Source of the DNA: Legionella wadsworthii DSM 21896 = ATCC 33877
GTDB lineage: Bacteria > Pseudomonadota > Gammaproteobacteria > Legionellales > Legionellaceae
Assembly: GCF_000701265.1 (NCBI RefSeq)
Contig: NZ_JNIA01000022.1
Coordinates: 124,001 to 188,000, forward strand
Reading direction: 5' to 3'
DNA length: 64,000 bases
A program made the translations under genes and the position numbers. How positions within the stretch are numbered: position 1 is the first letter of the stretch; each line of letters begins with the position of its first letter. Shown here piece by piece: positions 1 through 9,793 of the stretch. The notes under the pieces were generated by a model. The model saw only the letters and a list, made by a program, of their open reading frames with translations, did no database searches and was not told the origin of the DNA.

Positions 1-423
1 TGCCCCTTATTATTCTCATGGTATGACCAGTTCTTTTTAAATGTTCCCCAATTACAAGAACTCGCCAAGGATCGTAACTTGTCGCTAACCCAGGATGATT
101 TTTACGAACTCAAACATTTATATTATACAAAAGGCTGGAAAAAACTCTCCATTAAAAAAGAAGATTTATCAGCCATCTTACAGATAAAAAAAATAGAAAA
201 CAAAACTAAAGGGCAATGGTTGTATTTATCTGTGGATCCAAATGAAAAAGTACATGATTTTTATTTGGGTTTCCATGAAGCCGATGCCAGTGAATTTCTA
301 AAACATTCTCTTGCCTCCAATGGACTACCTCCGAAGCTAAATACTTTTATGGCGGAAAAAGATAAATTGATAAAAACTACGTTGGATACAGTGCGCAATA
401 GCCCTGATTTAGATATCTATTAA
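1..423 (+). CDS. 3' end of an unidentified gene (partial)
   Basis: The reading frame is open from base 1 to the TAA at 421-423, so this is the C-terminal 140 residues of a gene that begins left of the window. The TTG at 79 is not needed as a start. The visible part is hydrophilic and lysine-rich, with no membrane segment or recognised motif, and it ends NSPDLDIY. It could be the tail of an effector-like protein, given the company it keeps, but nothing in the sequence proves that. Confidence 0.75.
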   Translation, partial: CPLLFSWYDQFFLNVPQLQELAKDRNLSLTQDDFYELKHLYYTKGWKKLSIKKEDLSAILQIKKIENKTKGQWLYLSVDPNEKVHDFYLGFHEADASEFLKHSLASNGLPPKLNTFMAEKDKLIKTTLDTVRNSPDLDIY

Positions 424-537
424 ATTAATGGAAGCCCGTAATCAAGATCAAAATTTTGGACTCAGAACAGTGTGGCCTGGTTGCTACGCAACCAGAAATT
501 TCAAAATGAATGCGCTAATTTGTGAATTGTTCAAATA

Positions 538-1524
538 TCAAATTCTTAATAGCAATTCTTGATCAAGCAGATCAACTGTACTTTCATCGACAGAAGATTG
601 TTTTTTATTTAATGCGTTGCTCTCTGCGGAGTCGTCCGAAAACAAAGACGCATGTAATGAATCCTCTACTTTTTGTCCCAGTTCCAATGCATTTTGATAA
701 AAACTATATAATCTATCTAATTGATTGATTCTCTCTGTAGTCTGTTCTGCAAACGAGTCTACTTTTTTCACCAGGCTTTTGGTATAACCGCAAACGCCCC
801 CATGGTGTGCCACACTTTTTTCAATCCTTTCACTTTCTTTGTCTAAAATATCCACAGTTTCATCGCATTTATCATTTAAATAACGCATGAGTAAACTTGC
901 AGTACTACTCACGGAATTAATGGCAGAATTTACTGTTTCTTCACCAGGATTCAAGAGCAACTCTTTTGCTTTTTCTTGAACTGCTGGAATACTCTGTGAC
1001 AGTTGTTGGAAGCTGGATTTAATTGATCCTGTTTCTTGAAACTGCGCATGCATTTGCATCACAGAATCTTTTTGTCTTTTAATGAAATTAGTGGTGTTTT
1101 CCAGAGTTCTTGCAAAAAAACCCTTGTCTTGGGTATCCAGAATTTGCGTCACTGATTTGATACCATTTTGAATCTCACTGATCCCGCCATCTAAGGCCTG
1201 AATGGTTTCTTCAGCTGGATTGAGGATTTTTTCAGCCAATACATCGCAAACTTTATCAACAACAGCCTTCTCAACCCGTTCTACGACTTCTTGCTTTATG
1301 TCTTCTTGTCCTATCTCTAAATCCTTTTGTAGCTCACTAACCTGATTACTAATAAAATTCTGACAGCTGACCAACATTTCCTGTATTCTTTTTGTAGATT
1401 CAGTACATATCGAAGTGTTCTCATGCTTCTTAGTCATCAGATCGCATTCTGCCATTAAATAATCGAGTTTCTTTTGCATCTCCTGAATATCCGAAGATAC
1501 GCTGCCCTCTTTCCGCTCTTGCAT
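538..1524 (-). CDS. Coiled-coil protein of unknown function
   Basis: This 328-residue protein is predicted to be mostly alpha-helical and coiled coil: long stretches rich in E, K, Q and S with hydrophobic heptad spacing and almost no proline. Two related segments can be seen, LNPAEETIQALDGG near residue 100 and LNPGEETVNSAIN near residue 190, which suggests an internal duplication. There is no signal peptide or membrane segment. The ATG is preceded by a G-rich AGGGG ribosome site. It is divergent from the gene at 1550. I do not recognise the family. An effector or structural coiled-coil role is possible but unproven. Confidence 0.75.
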   Translation of the reverse strand: MQERKEGSVSSDIQEMQKKLDYLMAECDLMTKKHENTSICTESTKRIQEMLVSCQNFISNQVSELQKDLEIGQEDIKQEVVERVEKAVVDKVCDVLAEKILNPAEETIQALDGGISEIQNGIKSVTQILDTQDKGFFARTLENTTNFIKRQKDSVMQMHAQFQETGSIKSSFQQLSQSIPAVQEKAKELLLNPGEETVNSAINSVSSTASLLMRYLNDKCDETVDILDKESERIEKSVAHHGGVCGYTKSLVKKVDSFAEQTTERINQLDRLYSFYQNALELGQKVEDSLHASLFSDDSAESNALNKKQSSVDESTVDLLDQELLLRI

Positions 1525-1549
1525 AATTTACACCCCTACAACTTAAACT

Positions 1550-1882
1550 ATGACCAAAATGGTTAATAAAAATCTAAGTCCATTATACGAATGCAAGCTT
1601 ATGGGAGTATTAAATAGGCAGGGTGGATTGTTTTTGAGTCAGACGCAGCTCACCAACACCGCGGAAATTTATGGAGTCAGTAGTAGTGCCGTATCCAAAG
1701 CTTATGAATTTGTCACATCTAATTTTAGCTTTTTTAGGAATCAGTGGATGAATTCAGAGCCCGTACGCTATGAATTACCTCCAGACTTTGTCCCATGTTC
1801 AAAGACAACTACGTGTAATAGTTATGGTTTATCAAGTTTCCAACTAAATAATTGCATCTATATTGATTTTTTTGAGATTTAA
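1550..1882 (+). CDS. Small protein with helix-turn-helix-like segment
   Basis: The ORF encodes 110 residues. Residues about 28-55 (LSQTQLTNTAEIYGVSSSAV and following) have the spacing of a helix-turn-helix, with a Gly turn followed by SSSAVSKAYEF as a possible recognition helix. The rest matches nothing I know. There is no clear ribosome site before either ATG (1550 or 1559). It lies 25 bases from a divergent coiled-coil gene and 44 bases before a protease gene, so a local regulatory role is conceivable. Moderate confidence that it is a real gene. Confidence 0.5.
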   Translation: MTKMVNKNLSPLYECKLMGVLNRQGGLFLSQTQLTNTAEIYGVSSSAVSKAYEFVTSNFSFFRNQWMNSEPVRYELPPDFVPCSKTTTCNSYGLSSFQLNNCIYIDFFEI

Positions 1883-1926
1883 ATAAACAATCGCCACCTC
1901 TAACTTTAATTCTTTGCAGGGCAATT

Positions 1927-3573
1927 ATGGGAAACAATGCAACACTCAAACTGGAAGCAGAAAAACAATCGGTTAATTACACAACAGCCTGGTCAATCGG
2001 CGCGCCTTCTAAATCAAGTGCCACAGTATCCGTATTAACCTATAAAGGAACAGTTTATCTGGTCACTAATGCCCATGCTGTAGCCAATGCCCATTTTTTA
2101 AAAGTGAAATTCAATCAGGGTTCACATGAAACCCCTGTCAGTGCAGTTTGGGTCGATCCAGTGATGGATGTTGCCATCCTCAAAGCTACAACCCCTGAAG
2201 AAAGTGATTTAATATTAAAAAAAATGGATCCATTAGAAATAGACATCCAATTTAAAGCTTCGTCTACCGAAGTCAATGCTTATGGATATCCTACTGGCGG
2301 TAAAACAATATCTGTCACTAAAGGCCATGTTTCCCGTACTGAAATTTCGCAAGTTGCTTTTTCACATCTCCCCGGAATTACCGTACAAACGAGTGCGCCA
2401 ATTAATCCAGGCAATAGTGGAGGTCCCATTACCGTACAAGTAAACGATAAAGAAGTTTGCGTGGGCATCGTGAGTCAGGGAAACACCAGCCTAAGTAATG
2501 TGGGCTATTTTATTCCTGCATGTACGATAGTTCATGTGATAGAAAATTATGAAAAGTACAAAAAACTGAAAGATGCAGCATGCATTGATTATGTTACAGT
2601 GCCTCAGGTTTCCTTCCAATGGCAATCTTTAAAAAATCCAGCATTACGACTCGATGTCGGGATGAAGCGTAAAGATTTAGAGGAAGAGCTGACAGGGATT
2701 TATGTCACTCACGTACCCAAAAGCTCCTGTGCATTTAAAAAATTACAAGAGGGAGATGTGATTCTTGCAATCGATGGCCATCCCATGTTGTCCAATGGGA
2801 ATGTTGAAGTAAAAGAATTGGAGTACCCTATATCCTTTCTCTATTTAATCCAAAGAAAGAAATACATGGACAACATGGAGTTTCTGGTACAAAGAAAAAA
2901 TCTGGATGGAGAGCTGGAAACGCTCAAGATCGAGGTTAGATTAAATGAGCAATTGGGGCGTAGTCTATTTGGAACTAAAGACGGCAAACCTTTGAAATAC
3001 CACATCCAACCCTCCGGGAAAAATGGAGGCTTTGTTTTCGTCAAGTGCACCCAGGCATTAATGGATACTTATAAATCGAATTATGCCACCGCCCAAAAAA
3101 CCATAACCGATTATTCGAACATGCCCCCTATGTTTGCAGATTTTAGAGAATCTGCTTTAGATGAGGAGCAATATGAAATTGTGGTGTTACATCATATTCT
3201 GGCTTCTGAAGATACAGACGGATATGAAAATTTTGCCCTCAATCGAGGTTCATTATGTGAAAGCCATCGCGTCACTGAAGTCAACAATCAAAAAATTAAA
3301 AACTTACATGATTTAGTGACTTTATTGACTGAAAACGAGCAAAGCACATCTACTGTGAAATTTGCCAATGGAAAGAAAATAATTATTGCACCCCAAATGC
3401 CCAATACGAAAAAGGAACTCCAGCAGCGTTATCAAATTGCATTTTTTACCAGTGCCGCAGTGGCTTCTGGTAAGAAAGAAGCGCGTGAAGCGAAAGATGT
3501 GTTTATTAAAAAAATAAACCAATTTTATACTGAGGATAGAGTGAGCCTTTTACCATCAGAATTTAAAATGTAA
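1927..3573 (+). CDS. Trypsin-like serine protease of the Deg/HtrA type with PDZ-like region
   Basis: The 548-residue protein has a complete S1C catalytic triad: His50 in LVTNAHAV, Asp81 in DPVMDVAIL and Ser164 in NPGNSGGP. The segment YPTGGKTISVTKGHVSR and the closing GYFIPA motif resemble the plant Deg9-like branch more than periplasmic DegP. Residues about 225-345 look like a PDZ domain (GIYVTHVPKSS, LQEGDVILAIDGH), and the remaining 200 residues may hold a second divergent PDZ. There is no signal peptide, which is unusual for a bacterial HtrA and suggests a cytoplasmic or exported role. A GCAGGG ribosome site precedes the ATG. Protease assignment is firm; the substrate is unknown. Confidence 0.9.
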   Translation: MGNNATLKLEAEKQSVNYTTAWSIGAPSKSSATVSVLTYKGTVYLVTNAHAVANAHFLKVKFNQGSHETPVSAVWVDPVMDVAILKATTPEESDLILKKMDPLEIDIQFKASSTEVNAYGYPTGGKTISVTKGHVSRTEISQVAFSHLPGITVQTSAPINPGNSGGPITVQVNDKEVCVGIVSQGNTSLSNVGYFIPACTIVHVIENYEKYKKLKDAACIDYVTVPQVSFQWQSLKNPALRLDVGMKRKDLEEELTGIYVTHVPKSSCAFKKLQEGDVILAIDGHPMLSNGNVEVKELEYPISFLYLIQRKKYMDNMEFLVQRKNLDGELETLKIEVRLNEQLGRSLFGTKDGKPLKYHIQPSGKNGGFVFVKCTQALMDTYKSNYATAQKTITDYSNMPPMFADFRESALDEEQYEIVVLHHILASEDTDGYENFALNRGSLCESHRVTEVNNQKIKNLHDLVTLLTENEQSTSTVKFANGKKIIIAPQMPNTKKELQQRYQIAFFTSAAVASGKKEAREAKDVFIKKINQFYTEDRVSLLPSEFKM

Positions 3574-3601
3574 CCCCCCTTTATTGATGCTTTTTCCATG
3601 C

Positions 3602-3625
3602 AGTCGGGTAACAAATTACCCGACT
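3602..3625. terminator. Hairpin downstream of the Deg-type protease
   Basis: Perfect 10-bp inverted repeat AGTCGGGTAA / TTACCCGACT with loop CAAA, 28 bases after the protease stop codon. There is no T tract after it on the plus strand, so factor-independent termination is uncertain. A similar GTCGGG/CCCGAC hairpin follows the gene ending at 10713. Confidence 0.5.
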
Positions 3626-3691
3626 AAAAACATATTCATTCCATCAAAAAGACTTTATGGGGTAACCGCTTTTAAGTCTCTTGTGATGGCG

Positions 3692-4089
3692 CTACTGTAG
3701 TGTTTCCCCACCCCGCAGGGTTGAATGGTACTGCTCCAAATCGACAATACAGCGCCTTAATACGGTTATTTGGGACTGTATGATGTCTTCCGTACTAATC
3801 CACTGTTGCCCCTGTGCGCGTTTGTTTAATTCAATGCGTGTATTCAATTAAAATTGGGCAATCGTTGCTTGAATGCTGGCACTGATTTCATCTTCCAGAG
3901 GTTTTGATTCCTCAAGAAATTTTTGAATCAACTCCTGATTATTTTGAATGAACTCTCTTTGTGTTTCTTCTGTCATCTTGGCCCGTTCTTCTGGTTTAAA
4001 TACAAGTTGTATGATACATGCGAATCAGCAGGATCTTGAATATCCTGCACATAAATTTTTAAACCTAACCTGAGCTGTCGCTTGGTCAT
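3692..4089 (-). pseudogene. Broken gene with one frameshift and one in-frame stop
   Basis: Reading the minus strand from the ATG at 4089 gives 38 codons (MTKRQLRLGLKIYVQDIQDP...) ending at TGA 3973-3975. A second frame with an overlapping ATG (3974-3976) then continues with MTEETQREFIQNNQELIQKF and stops at TAA 3848-3850. The same frame carries on after the stop as LNTRIELNKRAQGQQWISTE and runs on to TAG 3692-3694. The three pieces read smoothly as a helical protein of about 130 residues split by a frameshift near 3990 and a nonsense codon. Two short translationally coupled ORFs is the alternative reading. I do not know the family. Confidence 0.5.
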
Positions 4090-4113
4090 GAACTATCAAC
4101 AGTCGTAGACAGA

Positions 4114-4392
4114 TTAGGGAATACAACACTCCAGAGTATCCTGGGCAGCGACAACAGTTCCAGCAAATAGTGCCTTCATTAATTGTAATCCCAAATAGCA
4201 ACAACCGCCCACTGCCAGACAGACTGCACCTACAGCCATGGCAACGATAAGTAAAGCAGGTGGACCCAGGATGATTCCGCATGCAGCGCCTCCTACAGCA
4301 CATAGCGCACCCCCATAATAAGCGCCAGCACCCAACCCAACCAAACTACCAATTCCTGAACCAAACAAACCGAACTTTAAAAAAAGCGACAT
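4114..4392 (-). CDS. Small Gly/Ala-rich membrane protein
   Basis: The 92-residue product starts at the ATG at 4392, which has GAGG 10 bases upstream; the longer start at 4455 has no ribosome site. It is very hydrophobic, with two or three membrane segments rich in Gly, Ala and Cys (GSGIGSLVGLGAGAYYGGAL, then a second hydrophobic run with ALLIVAMAVGAVCLAVGG). Gly-zipper-like membrane proteins of this size occur as holin-like or effector proteins, but no function can be assigned. The decayed gene at 3692-4089 lies directly downstream on the same strand. Confidence 0.6.
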   Translation of the reverse strand: MSLFLKFGLFGSGIGSLVGLGAGAYYGGALCAVGGAACGIILGPPALLIVAMAVGAVCLAVGGCCYLGLQLMKALFAGTVVAAQDTLECCIP

Positions 4393-4592
4393 CTCGTAAG
4401 CCTCTGTTTTAAAAGGGATAAATCCTATATTCAATAAGCCCGGTTTGCAAATCATTTAAAGCAATTCGAAGATATTAAAAAATTTCATAGAGCCTCACTA
4501 TGTGAGTAGCGGAGTTGAGAGTGGATTACCGCAACAATTGAGATACATCATTGAAAAAATAACTACACGATTTTACGACTCCAGTTCATGGA

Positions 4593-6908
4593 TTAAGCTT
4601 GAAATTTAGAATTTATAGCCGTGTTATGACACTCGCTCAAAAGATTATTATAATGAGACAAAAATACTTCGATTGATGGATCATTATAGGACTCAAATAA
4701 TTTCAATCTCTTAACAATTTCCTGATGGCTGATATTTTTAATGCTGATTATTTGATTAACAAATTTGTAAAATTGTTCATAAAATACAGGATCTTTTAGT
4801 TGATTCCCCATCGCAAGTTCTCCTAAATCCTCATAGGTCAAGAAAGAACCCATTCCTGACAAACATTGTAAAGTGCCCTCACGTATTTGGAAACTGTCGT
4901 CATTCAGTTGTGATTTTATAGCACTTAGAAACATGGCCTGGTGCCCTTCATCCAAATAAGGTATCAATGCACTTAAACAAAATAGCGTGCTTCGGGTCAC
5001 TTTCCAATTTGTATCCTCCAAATTCGAAATCACAAGAGACAGCAAGACAGTTAAATTCATAGGTTTTAAACACGCTGCGATTTGGATCAAACTTCTGGTA
5101 GCGCTTTCTTTAACTTCGCTATGCCAGTGTTTTAAATTCTTCACTATGAGAGGAGAAAGGGAGATTAAATCTTCTTCCTGTAAAAAAGGGGCTAATGCAC
5201 CGATACAATCAAAAATTTCTGTTTCACAATAACCGGGAGAAGAATTTAATAAAGCAAACAAGTGAGTGAAGAAAGGCATTAAATCCGCTCGTTCTAAATA
5301 GCACGCAAGAGTATTCAAACAACTCAGTGCCGCTTGCAATCTGTAGTGTGTTCCAATAGTAAAGGTTCGCAAGTCTAGTTTATTTGCGATGAGCGGCAGG
5401 AAAATTCTTATATCTGACTTTTGCAAATAAGGTGCTAAATTACTCAAATAATTTAAACTTAAAATACACACATTCTCGTCATCATTGGATAAACCCATCG
5501 TTAAAGAATGAAGTAAAGTGCTCAGGTTTTCTGGCGTAATATAAGACGAAAAAATAGAGAAATAGTCTATATCTGCTGCACGAACCCCATCAGTACCATT
5601 CGTTAGTCTGGTAGTTATGAGAGGAACCAGATGGACTAGTTCGGATGGATTAAGACGGGAAATAAAAGCTTTTAAAACCTGTCGTGAGGGCTCTTTTTCA
5701 TCTTCGTGAACCCATTGATTTATTAAAGAAGGTATCAGATTGTTTAAATCTGCTTGGGTAAAATGGGAGGAACATGTAATCCAACATTCGAATGCTGCTT
5801 TACGAACGTTGGTATCTGCATCTCTTAATTGCTTTATTAAAGGTGAAAATAAAGGAAGTAATTCCTCTGGCTGTAATTGGTTTGCAATCAGGGTTAATAA
5901 TATCAATGACTGCAGACGGTGGAACAGGTTTTTGTTATTAAGTCGAGCAGTTATTAGTGGCAGAAACGTTTTTAAATCAGAAGGTTGTAAATGATGGCAT
6001 AATTTTTTCAGCAGCTGTAATGCATTTTTGTTGATTCTCTTGTCCTTCTCAATAAGCTGATTTACCACCCCAGGCAATAATTCAATGAACTGTTCTGACA
6101 AGAGAAAGGGGACAAATGCGGTAAGACAATCTAAAGCGGCATCACGGACAGCCCGATTATCATCATTTAAATGATTTTTAATCAGCGCAAACAGAGCTAA
6201 ATCATTTGCTTTTGTATAAGATACATACACGCAAATCCAGCCCAATGCTTTTTGGCGAACAGTCTCATCAATATGAGTAAGCTTCCGCGCTATTAAAGGC
6301 ATCAATGTGCTCAAATCGGCTTGTTTCAATCGAGGGATCAACGCTGTCAAACAATCTATAGCCTTTTGACAAACATGTATGTTGGAATATGTTGTAAGTA
6401 TATTGCTCACCTCAGGAACAAATTCAGCCACATCTGTTGGGTCTAAACAAAGAGCTACATTAGATAATACAATTAACGCTTCCTGTGTATTTTTTTTAGC
6501 AGGGTATTTTAACATCATCTTTATTCTTGAAGTTAACTTTGGACTCATTTCAAAGGCCTGCTCTTTAAGTTTACTTAAGATAAATAAGGCTTGAAATTTA
6601 TTTTTAAAATCAATGCAAGGATTACTGATAAATCCAGTTAAACAACAAATTAAATGCTGACGATTTCCTGTTGATGATAATGCATAACTGAGAACAGGAT
6701 TATTGTTACTACATAAACTTGCGACAACTTTTTCTTGATAAAAAGCTGCATTCGCTTCCTGGTTTCTCAATAAAGTTAACGTAGCAATAAACGCTTGGCG
6801 CTTATCAATTAAGCGACATTGATGGTATAAAAATTGGGGGTCAAATTTCGAATATATAGGTATTGCAATATCTATAGGAAGGTTGGAAAAAAACTGGCTC
6901 TGAAACAT
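4593..6908 (-). CDS. HEAT/ARM-repeat protein with possible F-box-like N-terminus
   Basis: This 771-residue protein is almost entirely alpha-helical repeats of about 40 residues. A recurring pattern of L-x-x-L-x-P-L-I, then a charged turn such as DD-x-x-V-R, then AL-x-CL marks HEAT repeats, for example DDNRAVRDAALDCLTAFVPF and DADTNVRKAAFECW. I count at least ten units. The first 45 residues (FFSNLPIDIAIPIYSKFDPQ, then CRLIDKRQ) resemble a degenerate F-box. Such solenoids bind proteins. In Legionella this layout would suit an effector that recruits a host ubiquitin ligase, but that is inference. The start codon has no strong ribosome site. Confidence 0.8.
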   Translation of the reverse strand: MFQSQFFSNLPIDIAIPIYSKFDPQFLYHQCRLIDKRQAFIATLTLLRNQEANAAFYQEKVVASLCSNNNPVLSYALSSTGNRQHLICCLTGFISNPCIDFKNKFQALFILSKLKEQAFEMSPKLTSRIKMMLKYPAKKNTQEALIVLSNVALCLDPTDVAEFVPEVSNILTTYSNIHVCQKAIDCLTALIPRLKQADLSTLMPLIARKLTHIDETVRQKALGWICVYVSYTKANDLALFALIKNHLNDDNRAVRDAALDCLTAFVPFLLSEQFIELLPGVVNQLIEKDKRINKNALQLLKKLCHHLQPSDLKTFLPLITARLNNKNLFHRLQSLILLTLIANQLQPEELLPLFSPLIKQLRDADTNVRKAAFECWITCSSHFTQADLNNLIPSLINQWVHEDEKEPSRQVLKAFISRLNPSELVHLVPLITTRLTNGTDGVRAADIDYFSIFSSYITPENLSTLLHSLTMGLSNDDENVCILSLNYLSNLAPYLQKSDIRIFLPLIANKLDLRTFTIGTHYRLQAALSCLNTLACYLERADLMPFFTHLFALLNSSPGYCETEIFDCIGALAPFLQEEDLISLSPLIVKNLKHWHSEVKESATRSLIQIAACLKPMNLTVLLSLVISNLEDTNWKVTRSTLFCLSALIPYLDEGHQAMFLSAIKSQLNDDSFQIREGTLQCLSGMGSFLTYEDLGELAMGNQLKDPVFYEQFYKFVNQIISIKNISHQEIVKRLKLFESYNDPSIEVFLSHYNNLLSECHNTAINSKFQA

Positions 6909-7016
6909 TATCGAACTCGGTGGCCTAAAAAAAACTCACCAAGTATAGATAAGAGTTAAATTTATCACAAACAGTTTTCTTACGTATTGGATGGCAAATT
7001 AAATACTTCCATCAGT

Positions 7017-9626
7017 TTAGGAAAAATTATTTCTGTGACCCATTCTTAATTCTGGAATCGCTTCTAATTTATCTCGAATTATTTGAAAAGTGCTGTTTTC
7101 TTTTTTTGCGAAAACATCTAATACAGAAATTACAATATCATTCTTTTCATCTCCTTTCTCATCCATGCTGGCAATTACTCCCCTAATTTCGTTCAGGATG
7201 CTGACGACAGTTAAAGTTTCTTTAGGATCGATTCTTTCTATTTTTTCCCTTATTTCGCGAATGATATGGGGAGTAAACCCTTCTTGATTTTTCATCAGGT
7301 CGCTATCTAATAATTGTAAGACTTTCCTTATATTGTCTTCACGTGTTGGCGGGGAAATAGACATCACGTTGACGTAAGCTTTATCAATCTTATGTAGTGG
7401 CTTGGGCTTAATTCTGTCCTCTACTCTTTCAGAAGTGGATGTAGTTAACTCCTTTTGCCTTTGTTTCAGAACAAATAATTGACCCCTCTCAATGGAGGGC
7501 TTTAACAAACCTCTTTGCACATGAAAGAAACTTTTTAGTGCATGATCATTTTGCTCATCCAGGATGCTGTTTATATAAGCCAGCTCTTCTTGGGCAGGCA
7601 ATGCTCTAAGAAAAGACACAACCTCTTCCTTGCCTTTTTTCTTCGCAAGTTTGGAAAGTAAAGAAGGATCAACCTTATCGCTGAGTAAAATAGTGAAAAT
7701 TGCCTCACCCCGTGGCATTTCGGGATTTTCATTAAAAATTTTTCTTACCGCAGCATTTTGACCACCGATTGAAAAATCCATTGGAATTTTATCATTGAAA
7801 ATCCGTCCTAGAAATGAACGGAACTTGAACAAATAGTCTGTCACCTGATTTATCGGGTATTCTGCCTCTGGCCCCTCAGGTAACGGTTTTGCTTTTATAA
7901 TTTCCCTATCCAGTTTACCGCCACATAAAAGTAAACGAAAGAATGTTGGTCTTTTCAAAGATGATCGAAGACCCGTGAAAGTTATGTACAATGGGGTCTT
8001 CCCTTCATCATTGACTGCATCTACTTCCAATCCATTTTCTATTAAAAAATCTGCAATCTTTGCAATTTTTTCTTTTTTATTATCATTTTCACTCAGCGCA
8101 GCTAAATGCAGGAGTGAATTACCTCGACTGTCTTTTTGATGTAAATCAACTCCCAAGTCAACCAGTTGTTTTACCACTTTATATGCACCACTATCAACAG
8201 CAAGTTGGATAGGAGTCAGTCCATTTGCTAACGTTGCATGGATATTATAATCAGGTTGTTCTCTGAGAATATTTAGAACCTCTAGGGAGTCGTTTTCGAA
8301 TTCAAAGGGTAATAATAGATTACCGAATAATTCAATTAAATGTTCATTACCACCAAGTACTGCTTTTTTAAAAAGTACTTTGATTTGCTCTGGTTCTCTT
8401 AACATGTATGGGTATTTCTCTAAAAGTAAATGAACCACTGCGGTGCGCCCTTTTTCAGCCGCAAGTGGTAGTATACTTTCTTTAAAATGTGAAATTGTTT
8501 TATCTTTGTATACTTTTCCTTTTACTTCTAAATGATTGAATAAATATTTGAATACTTCGTAGTGTCCAAATTCTACAGCTAAATCAAAAATGATTTTCGA
8601 TTTTGCCCCCCGCGTAATGAGATCTTCAACCCATTTTTGATTGCCATATTTCACTGCCAACTCTAATTGGGACAAGCTTCCCTCATCAACTGAAGTTCGG
8701 CTCGGTGTGAATGCCCCATAAAGGGAGGGATCCTGGTTACAAATTACAGCCCATTGAGGTACTCTAAGATTTTCTTCTCCTAGTTTGGATTGGTACTGAT
8801 AGGTTTTGACTTGCTGGTAAAAGAAGTCCGCTTGATCTTGTAACCCTTGACGTACTAACCAATAAGCCAAGGCAAAACCATTGGCGTCGGTTTGAATGAT
8901 TTCCTCAGGGGTAAGCGTTGGAATGAGCTCAGAAATAGAGTGAGCATCTCCCTCCTTAGCCAAGGAAAATAATCGACGCATTTTGGGACTAAGCTGCTGA
9001 TAATCCCTCGTGGCCGTTTGCTCAAATTCAATTTGCCAATTCACATTTCCATTTACTTTATAATAAGGGAAATGCCGTTCAAAATTATGCTTCCAAAAAA
9101 GTTGAGTTGCATCACTATCTTTTCCTATTTTTTCGTCATAACCCGTAAATTGAGGAACTCCAATACCGGTTATTTTTGGGATAATCTGTTCGTTAGCAAG
9201 ATGGAACAAACGCTTGTTCAGCTTACCTATCTTTTGTAATTCAGTTAACGACATATTAGTTAAAATTAAACTTACTTGTTCATCATCCAGATCGTTTAGA
9301 GCAAAATAATCCCCTATATGACTGTTTGTTGCGTCTAATGCGAATGCATCCATGGGTTGCCATTCTAGGTGCTGCCCATCAATCAATGCACGAAAAGTAT
9401 TAGAAACACCCTCTTCTTCCCCATGATGAATGCGAAATAATTTCCCCTCTTTGAGAAGAAACCGAAAAGATTTTTTTGATTCCGAATCTTCGACGTCCCA
9501 GTACTCCTTATGACTAGTCTCCCAGGCACTTTCAGGAGATTTTGCTGTTTCTGCGACCATATGATTTCCTTGTTGGCGAAATCGAACCCAGCCTGAATCA
9601 GTGGAATAATAAGGACCAATAATCAC
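7017..9626 (-). CDS. Ankyrin-repeat protein with F-box-like domain
   Basis: The 869-residue product begins at GTG 9626, supported by GGAG eight bases upstream. Residues about 110-155 (ALNDLDDEQVSLILTNMS, then LQKIGKLNKRLFHLAN) look like an F-box, followed by WKHNFERHFPYYK, a phrase seen in Legionella F-box effectors. Ankyrin repeats fill about residues 305-560: LSQLELAVKYGNQKWVEDLI, LPLAAEKGRTAVVHLLLEKY, TPIQLAVDSGAYKVVKQLVD, NSLLHLAALSEN. The C-terminal third is helical and unassigned. By family knowledge such proteins use the F-box to enter host SCF complexes and the ankyrins to bind targets. Secretion is assumed, not shown. Confidence 0.85.
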   Translation of the reverse strand: MIIGPYYSTDSGWVRFRQQGNHMVAETAKSPESAWETSHKEYWDVEDSESKKSFRFLLKEGKLFRIHHGEEEGVSNTFRALIDGQHLEWQPMDAFALDATNSHIGDYFALNDLDDEQVSLILTNMSLTELQKIGKLNKRLFHLANEQIIPKITGIGVPQFTGYDEKIGKDSDATQLFWKHNFERHFPYYKVNGNVNWQIEFEQTATRDYQQLSPKMRRLFSLAKEGDAHSISELIPTLTPEEIIQTDANGFALAYWLVRQGLQDQADFFYQQVKTYQYQSKLGEENLRVPQWAVICNQDPSLYGAFTPSRTSVDEGSLSQLELAVKYGNQKWVEDLITRGAKSKIIFDLAVEFGHYEVFKYLFNHLEVKGKVYKDKTISHFKESILPLAAEKGRTAVVHLLLEKYPYMLREPEQIKVLFKKAVLGGNEHLIELFGNLLLPFEFENDSLEVLNILREQPDYNIHATLANGLTPIQLAVDSGAYKVVKQLVDLGVDLHQKDSRGNSLLHLAALSENDNKKEKIAKIADFLIENGLEVDAVNDEGKTPLYITFTGLRSSLKRPTFFRLLLCGGKLDREIIKAKPLPEGPEAEYPINQVTDYLFKFRSFLGRIFNDKIPMDFSIGGQNAAVRKIFNENPEMPRGEAIFTILLSDKVDPSLLSKLAKKKGKEEVVSFLRALPAQEELAYINSILDEQNDHALKSFFHVQRGLLKPSIERGQLFVLKQRQKELTTSTSERVEDRIKPKPLHKIDKAYVNVMSISPPTREDNIRKVLQLLDSDLMKNQEGFTPHIIREIREKIERIDPKETLTVVSILNEIRGVIASMDEKGDEKNDIVISVLDVFAKKENSTFQIIRDKLEAIPELRMGHRNNFS

Positions 9627-9793
9627 GAAACAACTCCGATATTTAACTATTTGTTTTATATTTTAGCACTTTATCGCAGCTAATTTATATTCAATTTGGA
9701 AATCATTTGTTCGCTTTGGAAAATAACTTTGATTTACAATGGTGATATGACATTTATTCACAAGGATAGAGCGATTTTTCGTTGACATATTAA

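Noticed and set aside
4025-4303. Cys-rich 92-codon minus-strand ORF
   Set aside because: It is a shadow of the hydrophobic gene at 4114-4392 in another frame; the Cys content is caused by the Gly/Ala codons of that gene.
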